Origin: Rhizoctonia solani
Taxonomy: Eukaryota; Basidiomycota; Agaricomycetes; Cantharellales; Ceratobasidiaceae
NCBI RefSeq assembly: GCF_016906535.1
Contig: NC_057372.1
Location: 1,841,501 to 1,905,500, forward strand
Length of the DNA stretch: 64,000 nt
Direction of reading: 5' to 3'
Below are positions 1 through 14,907 of this stretch, one piece after another. The translations under genes were made by a program, and so were the position numbers. The notes beneath the pieces were generated by a model. That model saw nothing but the letters and a program-made list of their open reading frames with translations. It searched no databases and was not told the origin of the DNA. How positions within the stretch are numbered: the first letter of the stretch is position 1; every line of letters starts with the position of its first letter.

Positions 1-312
1 TAATGTCACAGTTCTCGTCAAATAGATTAATTAGTCATTATGCTACAGGCATGTAATCACGTGCGAGTTTCTGACACCCCAAATGGCCAATAATCCAGAC
101 CAACTACTACATGAGGGACACTGCCAATAGCATCTATAAATACACTCAATCATCATCACTAGTTGATTTAATCTAGACCTTAATTTCCAGGTCGCCTGTG
201 GTCTTCGTCAATTGAATTGATTACAGCAGATTCAACTTCATTAGTGGCGTGAAACGCTGGAAGAAGTGGCTTATGCTACGAGTCATAAATAATGCACTAG
301 TAAATATTAGCG
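1..312. other. Intergenic, no gene seen
   Basis: AT-rich sequence with stops in every frame and no recognisable coding stretch. It lies downstream of the small minus-strand gene that ends at 313 and may hold its 3' untranslated region. Confidence 0.5.
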
Positions 313-737
313 TTAAAATACATTCAGAATTGTGCTTACTAGGAGCATATGTCCGTTAACTTCGAGTTGTTCCACAAGGTGAGCCTTTGCTCCCTGTTGC
401 TTTCGTCCTTGACCCCGAACATCCAATTGATGGCCATTGACTATTTGAGTAACCAAAATTATTATAGTTATGTACTAATAATTACTTGATAAATATGCGA
501 AGACTTACCTAAGAGTGTAGCGATCCAAAGTTCTTCGTCGCTAGATTCAACTTGACCACGCTCAAAGTGCCAATTAATACTTGCTCCGACCTTTGCGGTA
601 AATTTATCGAAGCGTTCAAGCCATAGCACTTCCGATCTCCCAGCTTCTCCATCCCTCAGTAAGTAGTATCGGCGAGGGATGCCATTTAGAGCATGGGTAG
701 CTCCGTTAGTAAAGCCGTTGTGGTTGCTAGTACTCAT
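313..737 (-). CDS. Small hypothetical protein, two exons
   Basis: I do not recognise the family. Exon 1 is 509-737, opening with MSTSNHNGFTNG and ending in phase 1 at an AG|GTAAGT donor. The intron closes with CAAATAG, and exon 2 (313-440) continues in frame to a TAA at 313-315, giving about 118 residues. The clean junction and preserved frame over both exons are the main support. The protein is hydrophilic, with no signal peptide or membrane segment, a Trp/Glu-rich middle (WLERFDKF, WHFERGQ) and a Gln/Gly/Lys-rich tail. No neighbour suggests a role. It could be a fast-evolving lineage-specific gene or a chance open frame. Confidence 0.45.
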
Positions 738-1561
738 GTTGGTAGAGCGTTCTCTGAGATTAAGATGGGATGTTGTTGGTGTTATGCATCATACCTATAT
801 ATGCGTCTCGGTAGCACAAGAACACACACCCGTACATCGAGACATTACAGAGTCTGTCCCCTGGTGAGCGGGAAGCTAATGAGCGGTGCTATGATCACAG
901 TTAGTGGAATAATCCAGGCGGCAACAGGATCAGCCCTTGCAAAGCACGTTTACTCACGTGTTCAGCGCGTTATGAATGTCGATAGTGAAAAGGTTCGTAA
1001 CTTAAGGTGTATGTATATGCCGGTTTTCAAATATGTCAGAGGATGACTGGGGCCGGCTCAATGATTAAACAGCGGTCTCGGCAAGCAGCGATGCTCAGCT
1101 TGACTAATTGACTTGCTATGTTAATACATTGGATCTCATTTAGCTAGATAACAAGCACAGTGTCCGAAATGGCCGATTCATATTAAGGCGTTGCAAAACA
1201 AGAAATCCTTGCCTGTAAAATAGCGTGTACCTTGAAGAGCGCCCTCCGTTTTTGGAATAATGACGTGGTGCAAGTTGGAGATGGGGGTTGTCGACTACCC
1301 TCATAATATGAGTGGCGGACAAGTAAAATGGTGAGTTGATCAAGACTAAGTCAGAGAAGAGCGATGAATATGGGAAATCAAAGGTTGAGTGGGTGGCAGT
1401 GGTGGGACCAACGAAATTGCGGCATTACAATCACGTGAGCTTCGGTTTCCACACGTCACTCTCGATACCAGCTGTGACCCCTAAGATTCACCGGTCAGGT
1501 TGTTTTTGTGCTGGAACTGTTCCGAGGCTCTTGAAACATCCTAGGCTTAGATACTTTCAAT
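738..1561. other. Intergenic, upstream of PEX30-like gene
   Basis: Several short open frames on both strands (for example 693-1046 plus and 1140-1343 minus) show no family motif, no convincing splice continuation and no codon signature. The interval probably holds the promoters of the two flanking, divergently oriented genes. Confidence 0.5.
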
Positions 1562-3293
1562 ATGAGTGTAATCCCTTCTTACGTGACAATACCAACAAAT
1601 GCTACAATCCTACCTACCAAATCTTCCCAAACTTCTGAAGGTTATTTCTCCCAATCGCCTTCTCGTGAAAGCTCTTCGCCACTGTCTGTAAGGACAACCT
1701 TAGAGGCTATGCAATTGAGGTCATCTAGTCAGTTGGTGGCATCACCGACGTCCGGTGGACCCCAGTCTCCCATGCGAACGTCAACTTTCAGCATACCAAG
1801 TATGCTACTTGCTGCTACTACACAATCAATGCCTACCGCCCCGACATCGCCTCGAGAGATCTTGGAGAGTAATGGAAAACTACTTTCCAACCGTGACGCA
1901 CTGTCTATTCAGATCACCACTGCCAACTTTCGTCGCTTTGTCTCTAGGAGCGGGCCGGTATTTTGGTTCCAGGACCGCGTGGAAGAGATAGTCCTATGGA
2001 AGCGGGGATGGTGCTACACAATTGCATGGGGTTTTGTATACTCATTTATGTGTGAGTCTCTGTTTCCATACAAAGGAAGTCGTGTGCATTGATTTGTTTC
2101 GAAGGTATATACCCTCGAATGCTGTTGATTTTACCTCAGTTGGTATTATTGGCCATCATGTTGATCAATTACCCTGGAAGTCATAACCGACGACCAGGCT
2201 CCCCCAGCGCCAAAGGGATCAGCGACAGCCCAACTCGCCCAAGCCCTCAACTTATAGCACCTGAAGGAAGCTCGGAATGGTATGCAAATTTGCAAGCCAT
2301 CCAGAACCTCATGGGCGCTATATCGGACGTGCACGAATTAGCTGTTACTGTTGTTCCCTACCTGACTTGGGCAACTCCTGCAACTCGGTCAATACTGTAC
2401 ATGACTATCATGACTCTCCCAATCGGATTTTTGCCAATATCACCACAACAAATCTTTCTCGGAGGCGGACTTAGTCTTTTGTGTATAATGCACCCGTTTT
2501 TCCAGAATCTTCTCCCGGGAATCGTCGCTCAAATAACACCTGCTATGCGTGTAATCTGGGAGAGGTTATTGGACGATCTCAGAATGGAAGAACGCCACGT
2601 TGAAGCGCGAGGAGGTTTTCGTGTCGAGTTACGTCTACCTGGTTTTCGAACAATGCATATACCAGCTACCCTAAAATCCATTTTGGGAGTTGACTCGTCG
2701 GAGAAGGTGCCAGCTCAGTATCCTATTCCAGAACCGGACGAAGAGCGCATGCTCGAGGTCGAGTTGTTTGAAAACGAGCGGTGGGTGGCAGGCTCCGGAT
2801 GGAAAGCAACGAATCTTCGGACGGGAGAACGGCGAGGGTTTACTAGGGGTAGAGATGGATGGAGCGCGGGAGATGTGAAGGGGCTGGACTATGGAAATGT
2901 CAGGTCTGATATTTCTACTCGCTCATCGAGCTCATGTATCTGACGCGCCTCTGGTCCAATCCGCTCCATTTGTCATCAGCAGTAATCTAACATTCGACCT
3001 GAGCCCAGGATGGAGGTTCGTCGAGACAGAGGACTGGAGGATCGACTGGGTAGGCTCGTGGATAGCGTGCGGTTCTGATAGTGGTAGGCTGGATGTCTCG
3101 TCCAATATTTCTGACATATACTAACGTTTTCTCAGACGGATGGGTCTATACCAATGATTCATGGCTGAACCCAAAGCCATTCCCGCCCAACGAGCTCGTT
3201 CAAACCACTTCTAGTGCCGCGGCCAATGCCTTGGGTCCTGGAGTGACTAGGAGAAGAAGATGGAGAAGACGGATATACCGCGTCAATGTCTAG
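1562..3293 (+). CDS. PEX30/PEX24-family peroxisomal membrane peroxin with dysferlin domain
   Basis: Four exons follow codon phase exactly: 1562-2051, 2105-2903, 2983-3083 and 3136-3293, about 515 residues. A Ser/Pro-rich N-terminus precedes a reticulon-like membrane region with paired hydrophobic segments (near YPRMLLILPQLVLLAIML, and TRSILYMTIMTLPIGFLPI). The C-terminal half is a split dysferlin domain. Its DysFN part carries VELFENERWVAG and a GWSA end; its DysFC part carries the GWRFVETEDWRIDW block and, across the last intron, SDSDGWVYTNDSW. In yeasts this family sits in ER subdomains that regulate peroxisome and lipid-droplet formation; that role is known for the family and inferred here. 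The tail is Arg-rich (TRRRRWRRR). Pex23/24/28/30 subfamilies are hard to separate by eye, so no symbol is given. Confidence 0.85.
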
Positions 3294-3768
3294 ACCATCA
3301 TCTCGTGTTGTCCATCGCGTGTCCTTTGGGTGCACATTCAAACTGTAAATTATTTGGCGAACGTAATCACCAAAAGTATTCAAAACGTTGCCGCATCATC
3401 GGTACCGCCAAAGCAGTGCATTTTCGGCATATTTAGATGTGGTCTCAGTTGGAGACTTCAGCCCAAGGATAAGGCGGAGAAACAATGTGATAGAGCTGAC
3501 CGAGATTGGCCGTAGCCACAACCAGAACGACACGGGCACTTCGGAATTTTGGTTATATGCTACAAAAAATATATGTATTGCTCTCCAGTAAATGAGTATT
3601 GTTATCCCTTCTGTAAGAGTGCGAACCTGTTCCCATAAGATCGAATCCAACACGAGGAGTCTAAGCGCCCACATTACAGGCCACGAGGTCGACAGCGCCT
3701 TATCCTTCTCTCTCCTTAGGGATATCCGAACATTCCAAGACACTTAGTTTCACGGCCTGTAAAAGGTG
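3294..3768. other. Convergent 3' intergenic region
   Basis: This lies between the stop of the PEX30-like gene and the stop of the asparaginase on the opposite strand, so it probably contains both 3' untranslated regions. A minus-strand open frame at 3396-3743 has hydrophobic stretches but no start context, splice continuation or family resemblance that I can defend. Confidence 0.45.
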
Positions 3769-5325
3769 TTACTCGAGAGTATCGTCATCGAATATCGCGA
3801 CCTTTGGCTCGCCCCTACTATCGATCACCCTACCAGCCACAATGTCAGTACCCCAAATGCTAAGCCCAAGTCGGATAATTTACCCTCTATACATTCCAGT
3901 GCTGTTCATGGGCATTGCAACTTGACAAAGGATAGTAAATTTACCGTACTCTAAGTTCACCCCTGATGAGCAATAAATTTGAGCTCACCATTTCCGAGGT
4001 TATCTAACGCAATAACTCCACCCATGCCACCCACTTCTCGGAGGTCTTCTACCACTTTTTGCGCAGCGCTCTTCAAACTTTGTCCCTGATACCTCATTCG
4101 CCTTGCTAGCGTCACTGCTGTTGCCTCCCTGATAAAGTACTGATACGTCTGTCATTATGAAAAGAATAAACTTCGGAACTATCCCGTGATTCTTACGTCT
4201 CCGTCACCGGTTCCCGAGATGCCTACCGCCCTAATCGTAGTCTTATCCCTCCCGAAAGCTTGAAGAACTTTGGCCCAAAGTCCTTTCCTGGGCTCAGACC
4301 ATTTTTCAGCCCAATAGCCAGAGCCCATACTAGGTGTGTCGCCAATACGTCCAACAAGCTTATTGGTCTTACCACCGGTGCTTGTGCAGCAGGCTATATG
4401 CCCATTGACATCCAAAGCCACAGCGCCCACAGTCCCGGTAGGTAGCTGGTCGAGTGGCGGGTATGGTATGCCTTTACTTGGCTCTCCAGGGAGCGGCGTC
4501 TCGGGAAGACCCAGTCCGCGCCGGTGTTCGCGCCACCGATGCTCTGTCCAGTAGTAGGATGGATCGACGAGCTCTTGGCCCACCTGATGACCTATTTCTT
4601 CTGCAGCAGCTCCCGAGAGGAATGCATGCGGGGCAAGAGTGGGCTCTAAATAGAGCGCCCGAACCATCTGAGATGGGTTTTTGGCCCGCGTAAGGAGTGT
4701 CAGTGAGAAACCCTTGCGCGAGGCCGGAACAGATGGATGGGAAGGAGGTGGATGAGAAAGCATTATAGAGGCTTCAAGTTCGTTCTATGCAGCCCGTTAA
4801 GTTGACAAAACTCGAACCAGTATTACACGATAACGACTTGCCTTTCCCGCAGCATTGAAGACCGCTCCGTGTCCAGCATTAAACAGCGGACAGTCTTTAC
4901 ATATCGCTTGTTAATATATTCATCAAGTGTATTTAGCTGCACCGTACCTTCCAATACGGTGACTGCTGCCACAGCAGCATCCATCGCTTGTCCACCAGAC
5001 TTCAAGACATCGTTTCCGGTAACGAGTGCTTTCCTAAGAGCCTCTTTATATAGCTCCCTTTGAGCTGGCGTCGAACTACATATACATTCAAAGTCAGATA
5101 ACTTATTTAATAATTCAATAAGATTTATATACTTCTTCTTGAGTAGTAGTCCAGCACCTACGAGCCTGCTATCAGCTCGTGATAGACTGCGTGAGAACAC
5201 GTTGCCAACTTACCACCATGAATTACTAGCACTGGCCCAGGCTCTCCTTTGAGGGTGTGCGCAGCGAGGTTTGGTTTCTCCACTAGGTTTTCGTCAGATC
5301 CTTTCTTGGACATGTTGTTTAGCAT
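3769..5325 (-). CDS. Isoaspartyl peptidase / L-asparaginase (Thr-type Ntn hydrolase)
   Basis: Eight exons stay in phase (5214-5325, 5133-5157, 4948-5075, 4842-4894, 4197-4784, 3989-4148, 3884-3920, 3769-3829), about 387 residues. Family marks in order: VLVIHGGAG at the N-terminus, SGGQAMDAAVAAV, CPLFNAGHGAVFNAAGK, then TGTVGAVALD, in which Thr (near residue 224) is the autoprocessing nucleophile, followed by STGGKTNKLVGRIGD, GISGTGDGD and the closing NSTGMYRG. The family hydrolyses asparagine or isoaspartyl dipeptides after self-cleavage ahead of the Thr. Start chosen at MLNNMSKKG; MSKKG at 5313 is equally possible. The intron 4785-4841 has a GC donor (AAAG|GCAAGT). It shares a short divergent promoter with CBF5, only about 205 nt between the two starts. 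Confidence 0.9.
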
Positions 5326-5530
5326 AGTGTATGGAGGATCGGCAAGATCGGCTGGAATGTCTGAATATAGAGGATAGAGGTACGCAACAGCTGGACAAGA
5401 TAAGATAAGATCTCCAAATTCTTGATCAATTTGAAATACACACATAAATTTCTTGTGAACGACCATATTAGAAGGGCCAATCACCTGTGGCACCTGATAC
5501 TTTACTTGCCCACCACCGAAGGGACTCATT

Positions 5531-7449
<1,919 letters not shown>

Positions 7450-7893
7450 GTTTGCTCTGAACTTTGATACAGTGCACAGTACAAAAGGTTTTTGTTCGCC
7501 ATGTATAACTATCTGTCGTTGATCACACTCTATCCAATGAAATCACAAATACTGCGTCACCGACAGCTAGACACTATAGCATGATAAGATCCTGAAAATC
7601 AGTATATCAGTAAATGACATCTTTTTTCAGCATAATTTGGTCTGAAAACTACAAAGTCAGTATGGTTTCCTCAGTACGAATCAGACCAAGAGAGGATTAG
7701 TATTTAAAGTTAGCATATATTGGTCTTGATTTCAGTTCAATTCCTACTTAAATATACATTCTTATTTTCAGTATTTTAACCTTGTACAGTGAGAATTGAG
7801 TTGTAAGTTCGCGGCATGTGCCCTGTATGTCATGCACATTTTAAATCAAACTGGTCAAGCACGACCAGAGTTATATACCACAAGGCAAGGATA
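7450..7893. other. Convergent 3' intergenic region with a small hairpin
   Basis: This separates the stop of CBF5 from the stop of the UPRT gene on the other strand. It is AT-rich and repeats the word TCAGTA several times. TTGGTCTGA near 7629 and TCAGACCAA near 7680 form a 9 bp inverted repeat with about a 45 nt loop. It could be a transcription-end structure or a degraded miniature element; nothing coding is seen. Confidence 0.4.
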
Positions 7894-10341
7894 TTACATA
7901 TAATAACGATCACCAATGTTACCCATGCCTGGAGTAATAGACCAAAGACGCCTCCCTGGTGTACCGTCTTCATGATGAAGCCAAGCCTCCTGGAGCCCAT
8001 CATCAACCGCCCCGCACACAAACCTTATCCCTGGGAATGTCTTTCGAATGACGGCCATTCCACCTCGGGGAACGCCGAGGAAAGTGACAAAGATAATGTG
8101 ATCTTCAGCAACACCGTGATCGAGTAGCACCCGTATCGCCATCAATGCCGCCGCTCCAGTTCCGATCTAAGCAGGAGCTGGGATGAGTATGTCAGATTTG
8201 GGCAATATCCAGATCTCACCTGGGCATCGAGTAAGAACACCCACGCATCCCCACTTTCTTCCCTCCTTTGAACAACCGATGGGAGCATACTATGCAATAA
8301 CATCGGCTCCCCTGAAGAAGGATCAGATTGAATGAGAAGAGACCCAATGGCGATGTCCCGCATCACGCGCCGAAGACCCTTCTCGAGCATGCCCCCTGCG
8401 CGAACAATGCTGTGGAGCAATGGTTGAATATTTCTTGGCGACCAGACTTTAGAAGCAAGAAACCCACGTAACAGAACAGATTTGCCTGATAGGGTTATCC
8501 ATATCGACATCCTTGCCGTCTGCAATGGCCCCAGTTGGAGTAGACACGTTTATGTTCTTGAATGGTAGGACCTCCATTGCCTTCTCGCAGATCAGGGTGG
8601 CCAATCGGTCCGCGTAAAAAATGAAATCTTCTCGTGAGGTCTCCTTGTCACGTAAAATAGTATATATGCCCTACATAATTGTTAGATTCGCTTAACCCCG
8701 TACATTACATCAAACGTGCCCTTAATTGCGGGGTTTGGGGTAACACAATCAGATTGCAAGATGTGTCTGTCGTCACAGTTGGAGAGGTGATTATGTGGAC
8801 CAGGGAATCCGCACGAGCTAACTTGTCCCTGAACTGGAAAGAACGTTCTGAAAGCTTCTTGCGGATGTGTGTCGTAATGAGATCTATCGCAACGGCGTTC
8901 CTTACTCCTGGTACGATCTATACGGTCTATGTGAGCAAACAATTCGTTTCCAGCATTTATTTACCAACAATATCTGCATATCTACATCTTTCGTCAGTAT
9001 GCAATGGCCACATATTGTGCTTCACTTGCCTTGCTGTAGGTGCGACGAAATAGTCATAGGCCGGTTTTACAAATCGCAAGTATCTGGAGAATCTGTCGAA
9101 GCATATATCTTCTATCATCGGGGAGTACTTACTGTTCGAGAATACCATCGACATCACGCCCTCGTTCTGCGACATCACGTTTAATTCGACGTGCCAGCAT
9201 AAGATCCGAGTCGCATTGTACGAATATCTAAACCTGGTGTGAATATTGAACACTATTTTATGTCGGAAACGCTAACCTTGACATCGTAAAGGTCTCGCAA
9301 CTGAGGATCTTGCAATGCCATGATGCCCTCGACTAAATATTACAATAAGTCAGAACTAAAAATAAATTTACTAATGATCAACCAGATTATTTACCGATTA
9401 TGATATTTGCTCCATACAAGTATTTCCTTTGCTCCATTCTCTGATGTTCCGTAAACGAATAGATTGGCACGTTCGCTTGCCTACATCCTTTCAAGTCTCG
9501 TAGGCACTGGCCGAAAGTAAGCACGAACCGATAGATGTTATACAAAAATACTTACCTGAGCAAACAGTGGCATATCAATTGCGTCCGGATCTTAGTTAAA
9601 TGCAGTTGAAAATTTGAATCACAATGAATCTGTATGAAAATGCTTACGATCGAAATCCTTCAAAAAGTCATTATACAAAGTAAGGATCACGCAGGGAGTT
9701 TCATCCGAGAATCATAGACTTACATATTGGTTTGCAAAAGCCAGTTCCAATTCCTCCGCAGTATGTTCTTTGTAGAATGAATCCTGGGACATAATGACGA
9801 CAGAAGGTATCGCTACCTCAAATTGTCAGTTGGTGGGTCACACGATCAGGTAAAAGAACCTACAGTCCATAGATCGAACTATCTCCTGAGCGACATGAGT
9901 CTATCGTAATAGTAAGATCGCCTTTATGATAAGAAAGAATAAAAAAGACAGGAGCTTATTGGCTGACCTTGCCGCTGGCAGAACCGCCTTTGAGATTGCT
10001 TGATGTGAAAAAATACCAGACGACCGCGTTGTGCTCTCACCTGCAATCCCGATAACAAAAGCGTCCGTCAAGGGTTTTCCATCCTGACCATACCTACCAA
10101 GAATATATCACATAAGAATTGGTAGCAAATTAGTAGCGAATTATACTCACCAAGGCGGCCGCCCATGAGAAACCAAGAGCTTGTTCTTGTCACCAGCCGC
10201 TGTCAACGGTACATTATTCAAAAAGGGCGTTTGGCTCGTGTGTGTTCGAAAAATTGTTGGCCTTCGCAACGCCTATTGACGTTTATTGAGATACAGCTTA
10301 GTTGTACTATTTATATGAGCAAATAACGTTATTTATACCAT
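7894..10341 (-). CDS. Uridine kinase - uracil phosphoribosyltransferase fusion
   Basis: The N-terminal uridine/cytidine kinase domain has the P-loop GGSASGK formed across two introns, then SVVIMSQDSFYKEHT, the FDFDH box and RRIKRDVAERGRD. A linker (FVKPAYDYFVAPTARYADIV) leads to the UPRT-like domain with STPTGAIADGKDVDMDNP, VRAGGMLEKGLRRVM, IGSLLIQSD, DAQ-IGTGAAALMAIRVLL and the closing SITPGMGNIGDRYYM. This matches the UCKL1/fungal urk1 arrangement for pyrimidine salvage (uridine to UMP; uracil plus PRPP to UMP). Many short introns, one with a GC donor (GCAAG|GCAAGT, near 9033). Start is uncertain: an ATG at 10339-10341 immediately followed by a GT donor would make a 3-nt first exon joined to ALRRPTIFRTH. 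The usual Pro of the YADIIVPG block is absent in my splice model. Confidence 0.88.
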
Positions 10342-12519
10342 ATTCAATCAAGAAGAGTTGTGCATGCCAGCAAATCCTAAACGCGTTCTCCTGCGTTGAA
10401 GACCCGTGCGTCACGTGATTCGCCGGAACGGTCCGGTGACCCTTTAGCTCAACTCGTCTATGGACTAGACCATTAAGGATTGAATAGAATACTGGATGTA
10501 TGCATTGTTTCGTGAGCGCTGTACGAATTTTATGGACACAATCAAGCGTATTCATTTTCGGAATCAAGTTCAGGGGTGAAAAGTGGTACAAGGCTCAGGT
10601 TATGATGGCCAAGTGATCATGAGCCATGTGGTTCAAACGGCAACCCCGGCGGTTGCATTCGCCATCGGAGCCAAAGCTTGCATCAGAGGGTCGAGTGCCC
10701 TCGTCCAGAATCCACCCAGTCACGGGTCACGTATTCGTGCTTCAAATCATAGTGTTTCAAGCATTCGGAGCCGCACACCCTTCACAAACCAAAGCCTTTC
10801 AGGGGTGCGTATCACACGGATTTTTGGCCCCATGACCAGCGACGAAGTATGCTAAACCAGCCGTTCCTGGTAGTCGAGGTGTGTCTGCCATCGTAGAGAA
10901 GACTCGCCGGCCGGGGCCTGTGTCAATAACCCGGAGGGGGGCGAAGAATTTCGCACACGAGCGACAGGCCAGTTCTCTGAGATACCTGAATGTGTGCGTG
11001 TAGCTAGCCTAAAATTTGAGTTGGACGGTATTGACGTACTATAGTTTAATGGTATAGGGTGGCACTAACCGGCAGTAGATTCCGTACCTCACATGTGACC
11101 TCTAGCCATTGTACTAACACGGCGCCAAGTATAGAACTAGATCGATCGTCCCACAAAGCACGCAAGTGCCCGGGAAAACCATAGACACATTCAATAGCAT
11201 AAGTAGCCGACACGTCGCAATGCATTTGGGTTTACGTGGCTAAATGGCAGACTCTTCTGCCCGGTTTCTACTGCGCGTTCTCTTCGACGCAGATGCGACG
11301 CCAGGCGACACGAGGTTGTACACCGCCGAGAAACAAATTAGACATTCTTCGGCCATATTACGCCACTGGACGCATGGTTGAGATTGATGATGAGCTTTGT
11401 CTATGTATCTGCAACCTTCAAAAGACATGCCCGAACCAAACTCTCCATTGTGGTTGAAGAACGTTCGCGACCCGCGAAGCTACATGCTTATGGGCGGAAC
11501 AAATGCCGAAACGTCCTCGAGTTATATTTAACCACAGGTTCTCCCGGCGAAGGCCTTGAAGGAATTGCAATGTATATACCTGGCATATAACACAAGAAGC
11601 GTATTAACGTACCGGTGCTAAAAATGGATCAAGGACACATCCCCCGCATGGATATCAATCAAAGTTCACGAATCGAAGCCCCGAGGCTAGTACCTACACA
11701 GGTGCTCATACCCTCTGAAATGCTGAATATTCATTAAGTACCGGATGTGGCGGTCTGAAGTTCCGCGACCCATGACTGTCCACGAGGCGATGCAACCCCA
11801 ACAGAAACCGGATTTGTTCGGACGAATGAACGACGAGCGAGAGGCAGGTGGGCGCAGTTATAGATTTACACATGGTCGCACAAAGCAGATTCGTAGTCCA
11901 TAGAAGTAGCCAGATTAGAATCTCATAGGATTAGGTTTTGGTACCCAAGAATACTATAATAGGAATTAAAAATTTCAGGTAAAGCCGCGTTTCTGAATGC
12001 TCAGATGACCCAAGAACTAGCCGGCTGGACAGTCAAAAGGAGGATTCCCACGTGCGCGCGTATGATCAAGCCTGATGTATAATATCCAAAAAAGCACGTA
12101 AAGGGATTCATACCGCCATCGCTATTGCGCCATTCCCACACGATGATGGTCATGAGTAGAGTGGAGCATCCCGCCCATGTTTGAAAATTCAATGGCCAGG
12201 ATAAGCGTTCGTCAAGCGCCGTCCTAGAATAGCATAACGTGGGGTAATAGAGTGATGCTCAGAAGGTTATAGAAGGTATCTGCGTAAGGTCGGCATCGCC
12301 AAGGGGCAACGAATTCAGAGAACGCACGGTGGGGTCGAGGTCAGCTGTCAGCAATCACGTAAGGGACAACACAGGTAAATATTGCATTTGAGACTCGGAC
12401 CCTGAGTTCCCCGCACCATGGACAGGCTTTGCATAAATTGAGTGGTCAGCTGCTCCATTTCACGACAACTCGTTCTCCCCCAGCAAACTTTTTACCCCTT
12501 ACAATCCTCTACTACTTGA
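10342..12519. other. Gene-poor interval, no supported gene
   Basis: About 2.2 kb with only short, unsupported open frames (10583-10855 and 11236-11457 plus; 12001-12192 minus, which is hydrophobic and Trp-rich). None has a family motif or a splice continuation that keeps frame. No terminal repeat or transposase signature was seen. It holds the UPRT promoter on the left and the F-box gene promoter on the right. Confidence 0.45.
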
Positions 12520-14907
12520 ATGCAGACTAGCGTAGGATACTTCCCAAAGTCGTACCCAGCAGAGCTCTACGAGAGCGTCTGTGCTATTGTGAGCACCGTC
12601 TCCTGAATAGCGTTACGCTTATTATTGATCGAAATTTCTAGATTTTTGAGCTCTCATTGCCACCTGCCTATTCCTCCCTTGATCCCCTTATCCAAAAGGA
12701 AGATCCAAACTCTCCGGTCGCTCTCCCATCGGCATATCCGGCAGCTTACTGGAGTGAACCTATTGCGCGTCGCACACTCGCGAGCCTCTCTTTGGTGAAC
12801 AAGTCATGGCGTGAGGCGGCCAAGCCATATCTCTGGAGGCGCATTGAGGTAGGTCCAGTCTTGTTATTAGTGTACGTCCTGTGCTCACTTGGTGGATTTT
12901 TCTGCCGCCACACTTGTGTAGATTCGCCTTCCTCGTAGCTGGCTCGGAGTATTGGAGGAAGTCGGAGGTGGAGACGCCGAAAACGACAATTCTCAAGACA
13001 ATGAACTCGTGACTCGTACTGTTAAACAGGCCGCTGAGGCCGCTGCCAAAGTTGGGGGGGCTTGCGCCATTCAGATCCACGAGTCGATCATGGCTAAGCT
13101 CGGAGTGATGGAGCAACAAGATGCGGATTTTGTACTGGACTCCGGAATCCCGGTTGAACTCCTGTCGCCGCCGGCTTCCCGTGAGCCCAGTCCAGGTCGG
13201 CTCCGGGCAAAAAGTCCAGGGCGGTGGCGCATTCTCAAAACCGTGCACGATCTAGCCGAAAGCGCGGCAGGCGCATATGGTACGTGTGTCAGTTTGACAT
13301 GCCCTTTTCTCTTGACTTATGCACGTGTGCTCTAGTACCTACGCCAGATGACCCGAGGCCAGGGAGGTTCATCCAGCACCTCGACTTCAGTCATTTTAGG
13401 ACTATTGGCATGCGTCGATCTGTTGGTGAAGGTGTCAACAGCCGGTTCGTCACCGGCGATCGATTAGAAACCCTCTTAAAGGTAAGCTTCATTAATTGGA
13501 TCTTGTTTCTATTTTTGTTCTGATGATGCTTTTTAGGAAATGCCGAATCTCATCACGTTCGGCGCGACTGAGTACATGGATGGAGCCCTCACTCTTGGTG
13601 TTTTGACGGAACTCCTCTTACGTGGTCGACGACTGGCAGCGCGCACTCGGGGCCGCATGCTCCCGGCTTTCATCAATGACGTTGATGACGACTCAGAACG
13701 CAGGGCGGATTGCCGGCCCTTGCAGGCACTTGACCTCTGCGGTTGCGTCAGTGCCGTGTTCGTCCGGGCTCTCGCGGATTTTGTCTCCCACAACCTTTTG
13801 AAAGAGGACGGAACTAGCCCCAACGAAGAGGACGCTCGCGGACGTGTCGGCCGACATGGCGCACGTGATGAAGATGATGAAACGCCGGTGGCCGCGCTCT
13901 ACGGCTTGCAGCGCCTAGGCATGCGTGGTGTAACCTCTGTTCCACCAACGATCCTGACGCCATTTGTCCTCGCTTGCCCGCACCTGACTCACCTTGACTT
14001 GTCTGGTACACGTTGTGGACCCGAACTATTGGATGCCCTCGCCGAGAGTCCGAGTGTCAAGTTGGTCTCGCTTAACTTGGGCCGATGCTCCCGTTTGACT
14101 GGCCAATCACTTGTTGACCTACTATGCTATGGGCGCTCGACTCGCGATCTCACAGAATTGTGTTTGTACGGCGACGCTACCCTCCCATCTCCGCTAAGCG
14201 AATCCGAACTCACTACTTTGATCACCGAAGCTCCATGCTTTGTTTCTGGATCCCTCCAATATCTCGACTTCTCTAGCGCTCCCCTGACACGTGCACATCT
14301 CGAACGTCTTGCTTCACAACCTGCCCTTCGCTCCCTTGGCCTTTCTCACATTCCCGCACTGCCACTCGAGGACATTGCGTGGTTCATCTTGAACAAGGCA
14401 CCTGATACAGAAATTCTCACTCTGATCGGCACTTCCCCCGAGATCGCACGTGGCGGGAAGGTCTCGCTCGCCTTGCATAAGCACATTATCCGGCCACTAT
14501 GCACCCCTCCGTTCCGGATCACCGGCTTACCCGGCTCATCACCTGCTACCGCCACGGAGATCCCCACCCGACTCCGGGTAATCGAACTCTCGATCGCCAC
14601 TCTGAACGGGTTGGGCGCTGGGGCGGGCGCCTGGCGTATCGTGCGGAGCAAGGGCGGACGCGGGTTCTATGTTGACTCGAGTGCCGGATGGGTTGCTTCC
14701 CCCGAGAACCACGGTGCGGTCTTGCAACGAGATTTGCCCGAGAGCCATCCGCTGCGCGCCGAGGTCGAAAGACTAGCAATGGCAAACGGAAACGTGAGCA
14801 GCGGTGTGGGTTGGCACGCGCGCAAGATGGAGGTGCTTTACGGAACGGGAATGCTCGGACGAGAAGATGGATTGTACGGTGCTGTGTCTTTTGCATACCA
14901 AGGATAA
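12520..14907 (+). CDS. F-box / leucine-rich-repeat-like protein
   Basis: Five exons in phase (12520-12588, 12642-12848, 12922-13279, 13336-13481, 13537-14907), about 716 residues. The N-terminus looks like an F-box: PAELYESVCAIIFELSLP, then RTLASLSLVNKSWREAAKPYLWRRIEI. The C-terminal half holds irregular leucine-rich repeats (LQALDLCGCVSAVFVRAL, LTHLDLSGTRCGPELLDAL, LVSLNLGRCSRLTGQSLVDL, LQYLDFSSAPLTRAHLERL). F-box proteins of this shape are usually SCF ubiquitin-ligase substrate receptors; which substrate cannot be told. A low-complexity acidic insert follows LKEDG. GC-rich and free of frame lesions, which matters for judging the damaged genes elsewhere in the window. Confidence 0.85.

Noticed and set aside
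693..1046. 117-codon open frame overlapping the small gene's start antisense
   Set aside because: Composition and stop spacing look random; the opposite strand has a better two-exon model.
14346..14896. Overlapping minus-strand frames opposite the F-box gene
   Set aside because: GC-rich shadow of the intact leucine-rich-repeat exon; Arg/Pro-rich composition typical of antisense translation.
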